Assembly: GCA_002796165.1 (NCBI GenBank)
Contig: PCWF01000041.1
Coordinates: 47,345-59,317, forward strand
Direction of reading: 5' to 3'
Length of the DNA stretch: 11,973 nucleotides
DNA from: Nitrospinae bacterium CG11_big_fil_rev_8_21_14_0_20_56_8
GTDB lineage: Bacteria; Nitrospinota; Nitrospinia; Nitrospinales; VA-1
Shown here: positions 6,969 through 11,973 of the stretch, piece by piece
Position numbering within the stretch: the stretch's first letter is position 1
Layout of the letters: each line of letters starts with the position of its first letter
Translations under genes and position numbers: made by a program
Notes under the pieces: generated by a model
Databases searched by the model: none
Seen by the model: the letters and a program-made list of their open reading frames with translations, nothing else
What the model was told of the DNA's origin: nothing

Positions 6969-8883
6969 CGAATGGAACCACCGCCTTCACCCGGGTGCCC
7001 CGGGAGGGAGTTGCTTTTATGTGCCATTCCCCATCCAGCAGGGCCACCCGTTCCGCAATTCCCTGCATCCCGTAAGAATCCGATTGATCCACCGCCGTGA
7101 CATCCATCCCCACCCCATTGTCGCGGATTTCCAGAACCAGGACTTTCTTGGCCACCTTGAAATGGATTTCAGCCTGGGTCGCTTTCGAATGACGGCTGAT
7201 ATTGGTCAAACACTCCTGCATGATGCGGAAAAGGATCAGGGAACGATCTTTGTCCAGATCCCGGATCTTGCGCGAGAAAAAAGTTTTGCATTTAATTCCC
7301 GTCCGAGTTTGAAAATCTTCGGCATAATCTTCGATGGCTCCCTTCAATCCCATGACATCCAGCATGGCCGGACGTAGCTTGCTGGATATATTCTTTACCG
7401 AGGAAATGCATCGATCCACCAGTTGCCCCAAAGAATAATGGATGTCTTTTAAATCATCTGAAATTTTAAAATCCGATTTCAGCAGGTTTTCCATATCAAT
7501 CTTCAGGGCCGTCAAGGTGGCCCCGAGATCGTCATGAATTTCGCGGGCGATGTGGACCTTTTCCGTCTCCCGTATTTTTACCAGGTGTTTTGCCAGATTG
7601 CGGAATTGCTGGCTTTTTTCCTGCATCCTCTCCTGGTTCAAATAATTCTCCATTATATCCTGGGTCAGCAGAATTATTCCCTGGACCTGCCCCTGATCAT
7701 CGAGGTCGGGGATATAATTTGACCGGACGAATCGCTTGCCCGGTTTTTTAAAGGGGAGCCAACTTTCAAAGGCCACCCCGGCTCCCGAAAGAGCCAATCT
7801 AAGGGAGTTCCGGATCGCCTGGTAGGCGGCTTCCCCTTTGATCTCCCGGATGTGCTTGCCTAAAAACTGGTCCCGGCCGAGATCGAACCACTCCTCATAC
7901 GATTTATTGATGAAAAGATACCGCTCCCGGGGGTCCAGATAGCCGATCAATACCGGCAGGGAGTCCGTGATCAACCGCATTTGTTTTTCGCTGGTGCCAA
8001 GAACGTGTTTTGCCTGCTCCAGTTGGGAAATTTTTTGAACCAGTTTTTCATTTGCATCATTGAGCAGGCGGGTGCGGGCACCCATCCGCGATTCGAGGTC
8101 CCCCTGGGTATTGAACAAGCCCTTTTCCCCCAAAGGTTCTTGAGTCATCTTCTGGAGAAGAAGGAAAAAACCCAGGGTCCGGTCTCCCCGATCCACCATG
8201 GGCAAAAAATTAGCGGCAAATAAACCTTCCACTTTTTCCTCATTGAGAACAAGGCGGGCCTCAAATTCGGCCGGTTTCCCCCGCAAGGCGTTTTTCACAT
8301 GGGGATCCAACTGTTCAAAGTTTTGAGTCCCCATCACTTCCCTCAGCGTTTTGCCGACGATCTGTTCAGAGGAGATCCCCAGCATTCGCTCGAAATATTG
8401 ATTGTGAAATTTAATTCTAAGGTCACGATCGACGAAAGAAATGCTGGCCCAAATTTGGCTGAGCAGGCCTGTCAGCAGTCCTTCCCATTCCGGGACTTGC
8501 GCCTCCATTCGCATCCGATCTTTGATATCGACGAGGGTTCCTATAAAACCCCGGATTTTTCCCTCCGGATCCCTCTCGGGAATGCCCTGATCGTAAACCC
8601 AGGAATGCGATCCATCCTTTTTCCTGAACCGAAACGCCGATGAAAATAAATTTCCGGTTTGGACCGCTTGATTCCACTCTTTTGAAATTCGGGTCCTGTC
8701 TTCGGGGTGCACCCCATTGAGCCAGCCGGGACCCAAGGCTTCCTCGCGTGTAAGACCCGTAAGCTCAGTCATGCGGTTATTGATATACACGCAATTGCCC
8801 AATGAATCGGATTTCCAAATACCGACCGGAGAGAAAGTGGAGAGGGATTCTAGTTGTTCCTTGAGGAGTTCAGATAAATTCAT
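6961..8883 (-). CDS. Soluble PAS sensor histidine kinase, HisKA_3 (NarX/DegS) family
   Basis: A 640-residue kinase with no membrane segment. PAS1 is about 10-122, with a PAC-like tail (FRFRKKDGSHSWVYDQG); PAS2 about 134-246; a coiled coil about 260-300; PAS3 about 300-412. The HisKA_3 dimerisation domain contains IAREIHDDLGATLTALK, with His450 the phospho-acceptor. The HATPase_c domain follows: N-box around MQECLTNISRHSKA (555-568), G1 box DNGVGM (588-593), G2-like YGMQGIAERV (604-613). Cytoplasmic PAS domains suggest an internal redox, gas or small-molecule cue, but no cofactor ligand can be assigned. It has no clear Shine-Dalgarno, only CTCTCGCT before the ATG. A likely extended -10 promoter lies about 50 bp upstream. 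Confidence 0.94.
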   Translation of the reverse strand: MNLSELLKEQLESLSTFSPVGIWKSDSLGNCVYINNRMTELTGLTREEALGPGWLNGVHPEDRTRISKEWNQAVQTGNLFSSAFRFRKKDGSHSWVYDQGIPERDPEGKIRGFIGTLVDIKDRMRMEAQVPEWEGLLTGLLSQIWASISFVDRDLRIKFHNQYFERMLGISSEQIVGKTLREVMGTQNFEQLDPHVKNALRGKPAEFEARLVLNEEKVEGLFAANFLPMVDRGDRTLGFFLLLQKMTQEPLGEKGLFNTQGDLESRMGARTRLLNDANEKLVQKISQLEQAKHVLGTSEKQMRLITDSLPVLIGYLDPRERYLFINKSYEEWFDLGRDQFLGKHIREIKGEAAYQAIRNSLRLALSGAGVAFESWLPFKKPGKRFVRSNYIPDLDDQGQVQGIILLTQDIMENYLNQERMQEKSQQFRNLAKHLVKIRETEKVHIAREIHDDLGATLTALKIDMENLLKSDFKISDDLKDIHYSLGQLVDRCISSVKNISSKLRPAMLDVMGLKGAIEDYAEDFQTRTGIKCKTFFSRKIRDLDKDRSLILFRIMQECLTNISRHSKATQAEIHFKVAKKVLVLEIRDNGVGMDVTAVDQSDSYGMQGIAERVALLDGEWHIKATPSRGTRVKAVVPFDE

Positions 8884-8936
8884 AGCGAGAGAATCCGAAC
8901 TGTAAAAAAATGGTTAAGGAATTTCCGGGTGCTAAA

Positions 8937-8945
8937 ATTATAACA
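8937..8945 (-). promoter_or_regulatory. Extended -10 promoter for the kinase-regulator operon
   Basis: The minus strand reads TGTTATAAT: a perfect TATAAT with the TGn extension that can replace a -35 box. No good -35 is found at 16-18 bp. The surroundings are AT-rich. The predicted transcription start near 8930 gives a leader of about 45 nt before the kinase ATG. Confidence 0.55.
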
Positions 8946-9130
8946 TAAACATTTTCAAGAAAGGTAAAACAAATATTTAACGATGATTCTCACAAGGCGG
9001 TCTTCCCCGGAATAACGTGAAAAATCGCTCATCCTTAAAATAAAATATTTTCCAGTCCCTTTAAATGATTATAGATAGGCATCATATTCCGATATATAAA
9101 ATTGGCAAATAAAAAATAGAATCAATCCAC
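8946..9130. other. AT-rich intergenic stretch
   Basis: No ORF, RNA gene or clear repeat is visible here. The sequence is AT-rich, especially 9040-9130, and lies between the kinase promoter and a terminator-like hairpin. It could hold upstream regulator-binding sites. Confidence 0.5.
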
Positions 9131-9155
9131 CAAAATAAATTCAGGCCAGCCTGAA
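9131..9155 (-). terminator. Intrinsic terminator-like hairpin, minus strand
   Basis: TTCAGGC (9140-9146) and GCCTGAA (9149-9155) are perfectly complementary; realistically this is a 6-bp stem with a 4-base loop. On the minus strand it runs straight into TTTATTTT (9139-9132). The csp gene already has its own terminator at 9471-9502, so this hairpin could end read-through or a separate small minus-strand RNA starting between 9470 and 9156. Confidence 0.5.
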
Positions 9156-9179
9156 ATGGGGCGCCGGAAGTCAACGGAA

Positions 9180-9207
9180 TTTCCCCCCACAGCTTCGCCG
9201 GGGGAAA
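9180..9207. repeat. 8-bp inverted repeat
   Basis: TTTCCCCC (9180-9187) and GGGGGAAA (9200-9207) are perfectly complementary around a 12-base loop. No T-run follows on either strand, so it is not a terminator. It may be a stem of an unrecognised RNA in this non-coding block. Confidence 0.45.
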
Positions 9208-9346
9208 CGACAAGACTATCGGCTCAGCGATTCCCGATCACGAAAACCGCGAGTGATTTTTCGATCGGCCCGTATTTCTGATCCTGGAACAGAAGTGGAA
9301 GGCAAGGGGAATGGAGGGCAAGTCTCTTGTTGACTTGTTTTTGAAT

Positions 9347-9463
9347 GGGGAACCTTTATTTGCGTACAGCAACGCGGCTGGCTATCTACGATCCCGACCG
9401 GGCGAGGTTGCCGGTGAAACGGCCGGGATGAAAAATTTCCCTGGCTCTCCGGTTCACTTCCCC
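9347..9463. ncRNA. Candidate structured RNA element, strand and identity unknown
   Basis: About 117 bp fold into a closed multi-stem shape. The closing stem is GGGGAA (9347-9352) with TTCCCC (9458-9463), extended by CC/GG. Inside are a small GCGT/ACGC hairpin (9362-9375) and a stacked pair of helices: ATCCCG (9391-9396) with CGGGAT (9424-9429), enclosing ACCGG (9397-9401) with CCGGT (9411-9415). It lies just beyond the csp terminator. Open frames across it on both strands match no family I know. I could not match it to a riboswitch, 6S, RNase P, SRP or tmRNA consensus. Confidence 0.3.
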
Positions 9464-9464
9464 G

Positions 9465-9502
9465 AAAAAGAAAAGGGCCTAGCCAAATGGCCAAGCCCTT
9501 TT
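9465..9502 (-). terminator. Intrinsic terminator of the cold-shock gene
   Basis: AAAAGGGC (9471-9478) pairs with GCCCTTTT (9495-9502), with further pairing inside (GCCA/TGGC). On the minus strand the stem is followed by TTTTCTTTTT, a strong U-run. The plus strand has only TTTTGC, so any bidirectional activity would be weaker. Two more CG-rich hairpins (9524-9539, 9545-9559) lie between it and the csp stop codon. Confidence 0.8.
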
Positions 9503-9565
9503 GCAATTACGGAACTGAGAGGACTCCGGCAGGTCGGAGACTTGCCGGATAATGTCCGGAGGTTC

Positions 9566-9766
9566 TTATTTGGGGATTACGCGAGTGGCCTGCGGACCTT
9601 TCTGTCCCATGCCTTCCTCGAATTCTACCGCCTGGCCCTCTGAAAGAGTCTTGAATCCGTCGCCCTGGATTTCCGAGAAATGAACAAAGAGATCTTTGCC
9701 GCTCTCGGACGCAATGAATCCATAACCCTTGCTCTCGTTAAACCATTTTACTGTTCCTGTTGCCAT
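9566..9766 (-). CDS. csp: Cold-shock protein, CspA family
   Basis: A 66-residue single cold-shock domain that binds single-stranded nucleic acid and acts as an RNA chaperone. It opens MATGTVKWFNESKGYGFI, with RNP1 at KGYGFI (13-18) and RNP2 at LFVHF (26-30), and the usual aromatic binding face (W8, F9, Y15, F17, F27, F30). Full length is normal for the family. The ATG at 9766 is chosen because it gives the canonical N-terminus and has AGGAGAG 8 nt upstream; an in-frame ATG at 9799 would add 11 atypical residues. It is a single-gene unit with its own terminator. Whether it is cold-induced cannot be told from sequence, but its leader is long. Confidence 0.97.
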   Translation of the reverse strand: MATGTVKWFNESKGYGFIASESGKDLFVHFSEIQGDGFKTLSEGQAVEFEEGMGQKGPQATRVIPK

Positions 9767-9975
9767 GATAAATACTCTCCTGCGATTTAGCGGGAACACA
9801 CTTCCAGAATTTCTGGATCATGTCCTCCCTGTTTTTAAATTGGGTTGGATTGATGCAAGAACTTTTAGAGAACCACTTCGAGAGATAACCACGCTTACTT
9901 TGGTTTGGTGTACCAAAATGTTTGTACCGGTCTGCTCTAGGCGAGAAACTAGAAGAAATCAACTCATATAACAAT
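9767..9975 (-). promoter_or_regulatory. Long csp 5' leader with possible promoter
   Basis: About 200 bp separate csp from a possible extended -10 box (TGTTATATG on the minus strand, 9973-9965, no clear -35). The resulting leader of about 190 nt would be of the length seen for thermosensitive cspA leaders. It contains two palindromes: TTTGGT-GT-ACCAAA (9904-9917) and a CCAGAA/TTCTGG dyad near 9803-9815. No E. coli-type cold box was recognised. Short open frames here on both strands look spurious. Confidence 0.35.
9904..9917. repeat. Perfect 14-bp dyad in the csp leader
   Basis: TTTGGT and ACCAAA flank a 2-bp centre, the size and symmetry of a dimeric repressor operator. On the minus strand GGTACA also occurs twice around it as a direct repeat. 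With a 2-base centre it is a poor RNA hairpin, so a DNA site is more likely than an RNA stem. Confidence 0.35.
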
Positions 9976-10061
9976 CGAACAACCCTTATTTACATAATTA
10001 GCCTAGCATGAAAATAGGGAATGTCCTAATTTATTATCATAATTCGAAAAATAATATTAAC

Positions 10062-10110
10062 CCGAAACCGGCCTGCCGGTTACCCTTTTCGGCCCCAAAG
10101 CCGGTTTTTG
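10062..10110 (+). promoter_or_regulatory. Two-state inverted-repeat element upstream of the rpsU transcript
   Basis: Three related segments compete for pairing. AACCGG (10066-10071) pairs with CCGGTT (10076-10081) around a CCTG loop, wrapped by CCGAAA/TTTCGG (10062-10067 with 10087-10092). Alternatively AAACCGGC (10065-10072) pairs over 8 bp with GCCGGTTT (10100-10107), which is followed by TTGG. It lies upstream of the TATAAT box at 10129, so it is either a DNA-level regulatory site or part of a longer leader transcript. Confidence 0.35.
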
Positions 10111-10128
10111 GAGGGAAAATTAAAAAAT

Positions 10129-10134
10129 TATAAT
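10129..10134 (+). promoter_or_regulatory. Consensus -10 box, candidate promoter of the rpsU region
   Basis: A perfect TATAAT within an AT-rich run. The -35 region at 15-17 bp spacing is poor (best TTGGAG or TTTTGG). Transcription would start near 10141, about 100 bp before a strong terminator. Confidence 0.4.
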
Positions 10135-10140
10135 TTAAAT

Positions 10141-10269
10141 CTCCTTGTAATCTGGACCCCGCATGTTACCCTGAGACTACCTTTCTCCAGGTAATCCACT
10201 CGAGGCAAGGGCCCCCAAAAACCGTAAAGGACTATATTGCGCCACTCCTTTTTGGAGTGGCTTTTTTTT
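10141..10269 (+). ncRNA. Candidate small RNA or attenuator leader ending in a terminator
   Basis: About 129 nt, without an ORF, between a TATAAT box and a strong intrinsic terminator. Before the terminator hairpin it has a bulged stem in which TTAC (10166-10169), CTG and AGA pair with TCT, CAG and GTAA (to 10194), then a C/G-rich segment (10203-10216). The terminator lies 45 bp upstream of the small ORF that precedes rpsU. The element could be an independent sRNA or a transcription attenuator of the ribosomal-protein operon. I cannot match it to a named RNA family. Confidence 0.4.
10241..10269 (+). terminator. Strong intrinsic terminator upstream of the small ORF-rpsU pair
   Basis: GCCACTCC (10241-10248) and GGAGTGGC (10254-10261) form a perfect 8-bp stem with a TTTTT loop, followed by eight T's (10262-10269). 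There is no T-run on the other strand, so it acts on plus-strand transcripts. No coding gene lies upstream of it on this strand within the window. Confidence 0.9.
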
Positions 10270-10314
10270 GATTCCGTCATTTCAGGGGATAACCCGGTTA
10301 ACGCGAGGTAATAT

Positions 10315-10494
10315 ATGCATGAAGTTAAGGTTTACGACAGTTTTGGAAATTTGAAAAAAGTGATCTCAGTCGAAAAGTTGATTGTCCGTTCCAAAAAACA
10401 GTTGGAATTTCCCGCCCTTTTCAGGAAAAACAAAAGGACCGGAAGGCCACCGGCCAAAACGCCTAAAACCCCGGCGAAAGCCGGAACACCGTAA
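10315..10494 (+). CDS. Small basic protein encoded just upstream of rpsU, unknown function
   Basis: A 59-residue protein, MHEVKVYDSFGNLKKVISVE at the start and a Lys/Pro/Ala-rich tail (residues 41-59, with repeated PAKTP-like units). The N-terminal half looks like a short beta-hairpin-type fold; the tail is probably disordered and nucleic-acid-compatible. The ATG is preceded by CGAGGT with about 5 nt spacing. It ends 23 bp before the inferred bS21 start and lies on the same strand, so the two are likely cotranscribed. A role linked to ribosomes or RNA is possible from context only. I do not recognise the family. Confidence 0.65.
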   Translation: MHEVKVYDSFGNLKKVISVEKLIVRSKKQLEFPALFRKNKRTGRPPAKTPKTPAKAGTP

Positions 10495-10505
10495 ACTTAA
10501 AATCT

Positions 10506-10511
10506 GGGGGT
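10506..10511 (+). promoter_or_regulatory. Shine-Dalgarno sequence of rpsU
   Basis: GGGGGT, one transition away from the ideal GGAGGT. It sits 6 nt before the codon where bS21 alignment expects the initiator (10518) and 3 nt before an ATC triplet (10515). The next canonical-type start codon in frame (CTG at 10557) would remove the bS21 N-terminus. Confidence 0.65.
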
Positions 10512-10517
10512 CTTATC

Positions 10518-10721
10518 TTTCAAGTCATCGTTTATCAAAATCAGGTCGATCGGGCGCTGAAAGTTTTAAAACGCCAAATCAGCAAGGAAGGTTTGTTTAA
10601 AGAGCTGAAACGCAGGCGGTATTATGTAAAGCCTTCCCTCAAGAAAAAACTGAAGATCAAGGAAGCGAAAAAGAAGCGAAAATCGGCCAACCGGCGTTCG
10701 CGATCCTTCTGGGATCAATAA
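10518..10721 (+). CDS. rpsU: Small-subunit ribosomal protein bS21, no canonical start codon
   Basis: The translated frame is clearly bS21, a small basic 30S subunit protein near the mRNA exit and anti-Shine-Dalgarno region. Residues run QVIVYQNQVDRALKVLKRQI, SKEGLFKELKRRRYYVKPS, then a lysine/arginine-rich tail ending SFWDQ. About 67 residues fits the family. By comparison the initiator should be the codon just before QVIVYQN, but that codon is TTT (10518-10520); the one before is ATC and the next before CTT. No ATG, GTG, TTG or CTG occurs in frame between the upstream stop (10464-10466) and CTG at 10557. Either ATC or another rare codon initiates, or one base is wrong (TTG would suffice). 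The gene follows the small basic ORF. Confidence 0.85.
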   Translation, partial: FQVIVYQNQVDRALKVLKRQISKEGLFKELKRRRYYVKPSLKKKLKIKEAKKKRKSANRRSRSFWDQ

Positions 10722-10828
10722 AAGAGTATCGCCGGACACACCATTGCAAATGAGGGGGGGGCGTGTAATCAATCTGAACGGCATCCAGATCGCGGTTCGA
10801 CACCTTTTAAACGGTAATGGAGGCAATG
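10722..10828. other. Spacer between rpsU and the next small gene
   Basis: No terminator with a T-run is visible after rpsU, so read-through into the next gene is likely. A run of eight G's lies at 10754-10761. GGAGG at 10819-10823 is the ribosome binding site of the downstream gene. Confidence 0.5.
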
Positions 10829-11140
10829 ATGACCGTCGATCGTAATACAAAAATTTTGATGGCTGTTTTTACGTTTGCTTTACTTTTGAATGGATTGAAT
10901 CCATGGATCGATCCTCCCGACGCCGGCGCGAGGGAAAATACGGCGATGTCCGGGGACAATTTGGATACCGACTGTTCTGCGGCCCGGAAAAATTCAGTCA
11001 AAAGTCTGGAAATCGCCCATAGCGTGAAACGCCTGTTGGGATACGTCGAATCCTCGGTCAATGATATTAAATTAACGGTCAACGGGATCGACCGGAAAAT
11101 GAACCAATTGCCTTCCGTCAATTCATCCGTCAGGAAGTGA
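10829..11140 (+). CDS. Small membrane-anchored or secreted protein, unknown function
   Basis: A 103-residue protein. A short charged start (MTVDRNTK) is followed by a hydrophobic segment (about 9-22, ILMAVFTFALLLNG), then NPWIDPPDAGARE. This could be a signal peptide with a cut near the Ala-Gly-Ala, or an N-terminal membrane anchor. The rest (about 45-103) is polar and probably helical, with heptad-like spacing in SLEIAHSVKRLLGYVESSVN. The start is the second ATG of an ATGATG pair because GGAGG (10819-10823) lies 5 nt before it; ATGs at 10817 and 10826 are in frame but badly spaced. A single Cys occurs in the polar part. I do not recognise a named family. Confidence 0.7.
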   Translation: MTVDRNTKILMAVFTFALLLNGLNPWIDPPDAGARENTAMSGDNLDTDCSAARKNSVKSLEIAHSVKRLLGYVESSVNDIKLTVNGIDRKMNQLPSVNSSVRK

Positions 11141-11483
11141 TGGGGTCTTCCGGCTCGCGGCGGGGACCGTCTCCCCCCACGGGGAACCCATTGCCCCCGG
11201 GAGAGCGTTGCGTAACAGCCCTATAAGGCGTCCTTGCGAGTCCCTTGGCAAAAAGGCCCGGGATTAAACTCCGCGAAGCCATCCAGTACCGGCCACGGGC
11301 GCCGGAGGAGCATTGCAAAGCTATTCCATCCGCTGGAACATTTTCTTCGGATCGTTCCGGCCTTGTGCGCCTCCCACGGCGAGTGGGTGGATCGCCGCGC
11401 CGCCTTGGCGGCTCGTGGTGACAAAGAGACCGCCCCCCGGCAAAACGGGAGATATGCAAACCGGCCGTTCCAAAGAGGGTAAG
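11141..11483. other. GC-rich non-coding spacer containing a palindromic repeat
   Basis: No credible gene. It starts with a GGGGA/TCCCC hairpin (11162-11176) that lacks a T-run, and most of the remainder is the repeat described at 11230-11425. Open frames on both strands have atypical, low-complexity translations (Arg/Pro/Gly-rich), as expected from GC-rich non-coding sequence. Confidence 0.55.
11230..11425. repeat. Degenerate palindromic intergenic repeat (REP/MITE-like)
   Basis: The two ends are imperfect inverted copies: GTCCTTGCGAG (11230-11240) against CTCGTGGTGAC (11412-11422), 7 of 11 matching, and CCGCGAAGCCATCCAG (11271-11286) against GTGGATCGCCGCGCCG (11387-11402), 11 of 16 matching. 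Inside the right end GCCGCC-TT-GGCGGC is a perfect hairpin. The layout resembles common dispersed bacterial repeats of the type TGCGAG...GCGAAGC...GGATTGC...CTCG...TGAC. No transposase is present. Family membership is inferred, as only one copy is in the window. Confidence 0.4.
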
Positions 11484-11654
11484 ATGGAATTCCAAGCCTT
11501 GTATGTTCTGGTTACCTCAATGATACTTAATTTTATCGTATTGGGAATTTCTTTAAACCGGCCGGATTCCTTTTATCCCGTCACCCTTTCCGCCATTGCG
11601 ATTTCCCTGCAAGGGTACGCATTGAGGTTGATCGCCATCAACTCCATTGGCTGA
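11484..11654 (+). CDS. Small two-helix membrane protein, unknown function
   Basis: A 56-residue, almost entirely hydrophobic protein with two predicted transmembrane helices, about 6-24 (LYVLVTSMILNFIVLGISL) and about 32-52. A short NRPDSF turn lies between them. The ATG at 11484 has GAGGG 4-5 nt upstream. An upstream in-frame ATG (11313) would add a 57-residue Pro/Arg-rich extension that reads through the palindromic repeat and is unlikely. The downstream sequence shows no clear terminator. It could be a small membrane regulator or a subunit of an envelope complex; nothing in the sequence decides. Confidence 0.65.
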   Translation: MEFQALYVLVTSMILNFIVLGISLNRPDSFYPVTLSAIAISLQGYALRLIAINSIG

Positions 11655-11973
11655 AAAATGATCCAGGGTGCGCTGTCCGCCGAGTTCTTCACCCGCACCG
11701 TTTCATGACGGGCTCGCCCCGCCCCCCTTCCCCTGACAGGCAGGCCCATTCCGGCTACTTTCCACCTGCACCGGCGGCCTGGGCTGAACAAAACTCCAGC
11801 CTCGACTCAAGGCCATCCCGGTTTTGAAAAACCTGTTGAACCCCGGCAACACCTTGTCAAGATGTTCGCCATTTATCTCTTATCCAATGTAGCCTCGCCC
11901 TCCGCAACAAAAGCGGGGAGCCGTTGGAAGTGCCCACGGGGCATCTGCGGCGGCCCCTGACCGCGATCGGGAA
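11655..11973. other. Right-hand end, no gene supported
   Basis: No full gene is recognised. On the minus strand 11879-11703 stays open for 58 codons and contains protein-like sequence (GEHLDKVLPGFNRFFKTG, then LSRGWSFVQP) but has no ATG before residue 22 and no ribosome binding site. It may be a decayed gene piece or a dispersed repeat. CG-rich hairpin-prone runs occur throughout. A gene beginning past 11973 cannot be excluded. Confidence 0.45.

Noticed and set aside
9380..9430. c-di-GMP-I (GEMM) riboswitch, because of GATAGCC and GTTGC-like pieces on the minus strand
   Set aside because: The order and spacing of the conserved blocks do not fit, and no gene follows at the right distance.
9738..9974. 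78-codon minus-strand open frame over the csp leader
   Set aside because: It overlaps the csp start in another frame and has no ribosome site or recognisable sequence.
10171..10216. TPP riboswitch-like pieces (CTGAGA, then CAGGTAATCC and GGCAAGGG)
   Set aside because: The 5' GGGGTGC element and the conserved GAACCTGAT segment are missing and no thiamine gene follows, so the similarity is probably chance.
11130..11495. 121-codon minus-strand and 113-codon plus-strand open frames through the GC-rich spacer
   Set aside because: Arg/Pro/Gly-rich, low-complexity translations reading through a palindromic repeat. Only the last 56 codons of the plus frame (from 11484) look real.
1..11973. tRNA, rRNA, CRISPR array, transposase or integrase
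   Set aside because: No tRNA arm pattern, spaced direct repeats or recombinase motifs were seen on either strand by eye.

Overview
The window looks like the chromosome of a motile Gram-negative bacterium of medium GC. Most genes are signal-transduction genes on the minus strand with short spacers and overlaps. The fused CheR-TPR protein, the double CheW and the bS21 protein would suit a Nitrospinota or deltaproteobacterial-type lineage. That placement is only a guess; no rRNA or other firm taxonomic marker is present.

Minus strand, right to left, about 8.9 kb down to 1: a soluble three-PAS histidine kinase (6961-8883) overlaps its NarL/LuxR-type response regulator (6309-6968). After a 366-bp gap comes a chemosensory operon: a REC-only protein (5535-5942), a REC-HD-GYP cyclic-di-GMP phosphodiesterase (4336-5517), CheR (3099-4334), the severed TPR tail of CheR (2865-3089), a two-domain CheW (1789-2880), a HAMP-less chemoreceptor (307-1776) and the start of CheA (1-228, running off the window). 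The set forms a full receptor-CheW-CheA-CheR array with a c-di-GMP-degrading output module at its head. No CheB or CheY is visible, but the operon continues beyond the window.

Middle, 8.9-10.3 kb: mostly non-coding. It holds a cold-shock protein gene (9566-9766, minus) with a long leader, a strong terminator after it, a second terminator-like hairpin and a foldable segment that may be an RNA gene. Divergent from csp on the plus strand, a TATAAT box precedes about 130 nt of structured sequence ending in a textbook intrinsic terminator (10241-10269).

Plus strand, 10.3-12.0 kb: a 59-residue basic protein (10315-10494), then ribosomal protein bS21 (about 10518-10721), whose reading frame has a good Shine-Dalgarno sequence but no ATG/GTG/TTG/CTG start at the expected position. 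Two small membrane or secreted proteins follow (10829-11140 and 11484-11654), separated by a degenerate palindromic repeat. The last 320 bp hold no gene I can support.

The points most worth checking are the amber codon that splits cheR while lying inside a Shine-Dalgarno sequence for the TPR remainder, the missing start codon of rpsU, and the attenuator-like or sRNA-like element upstream of the rpsU operon.
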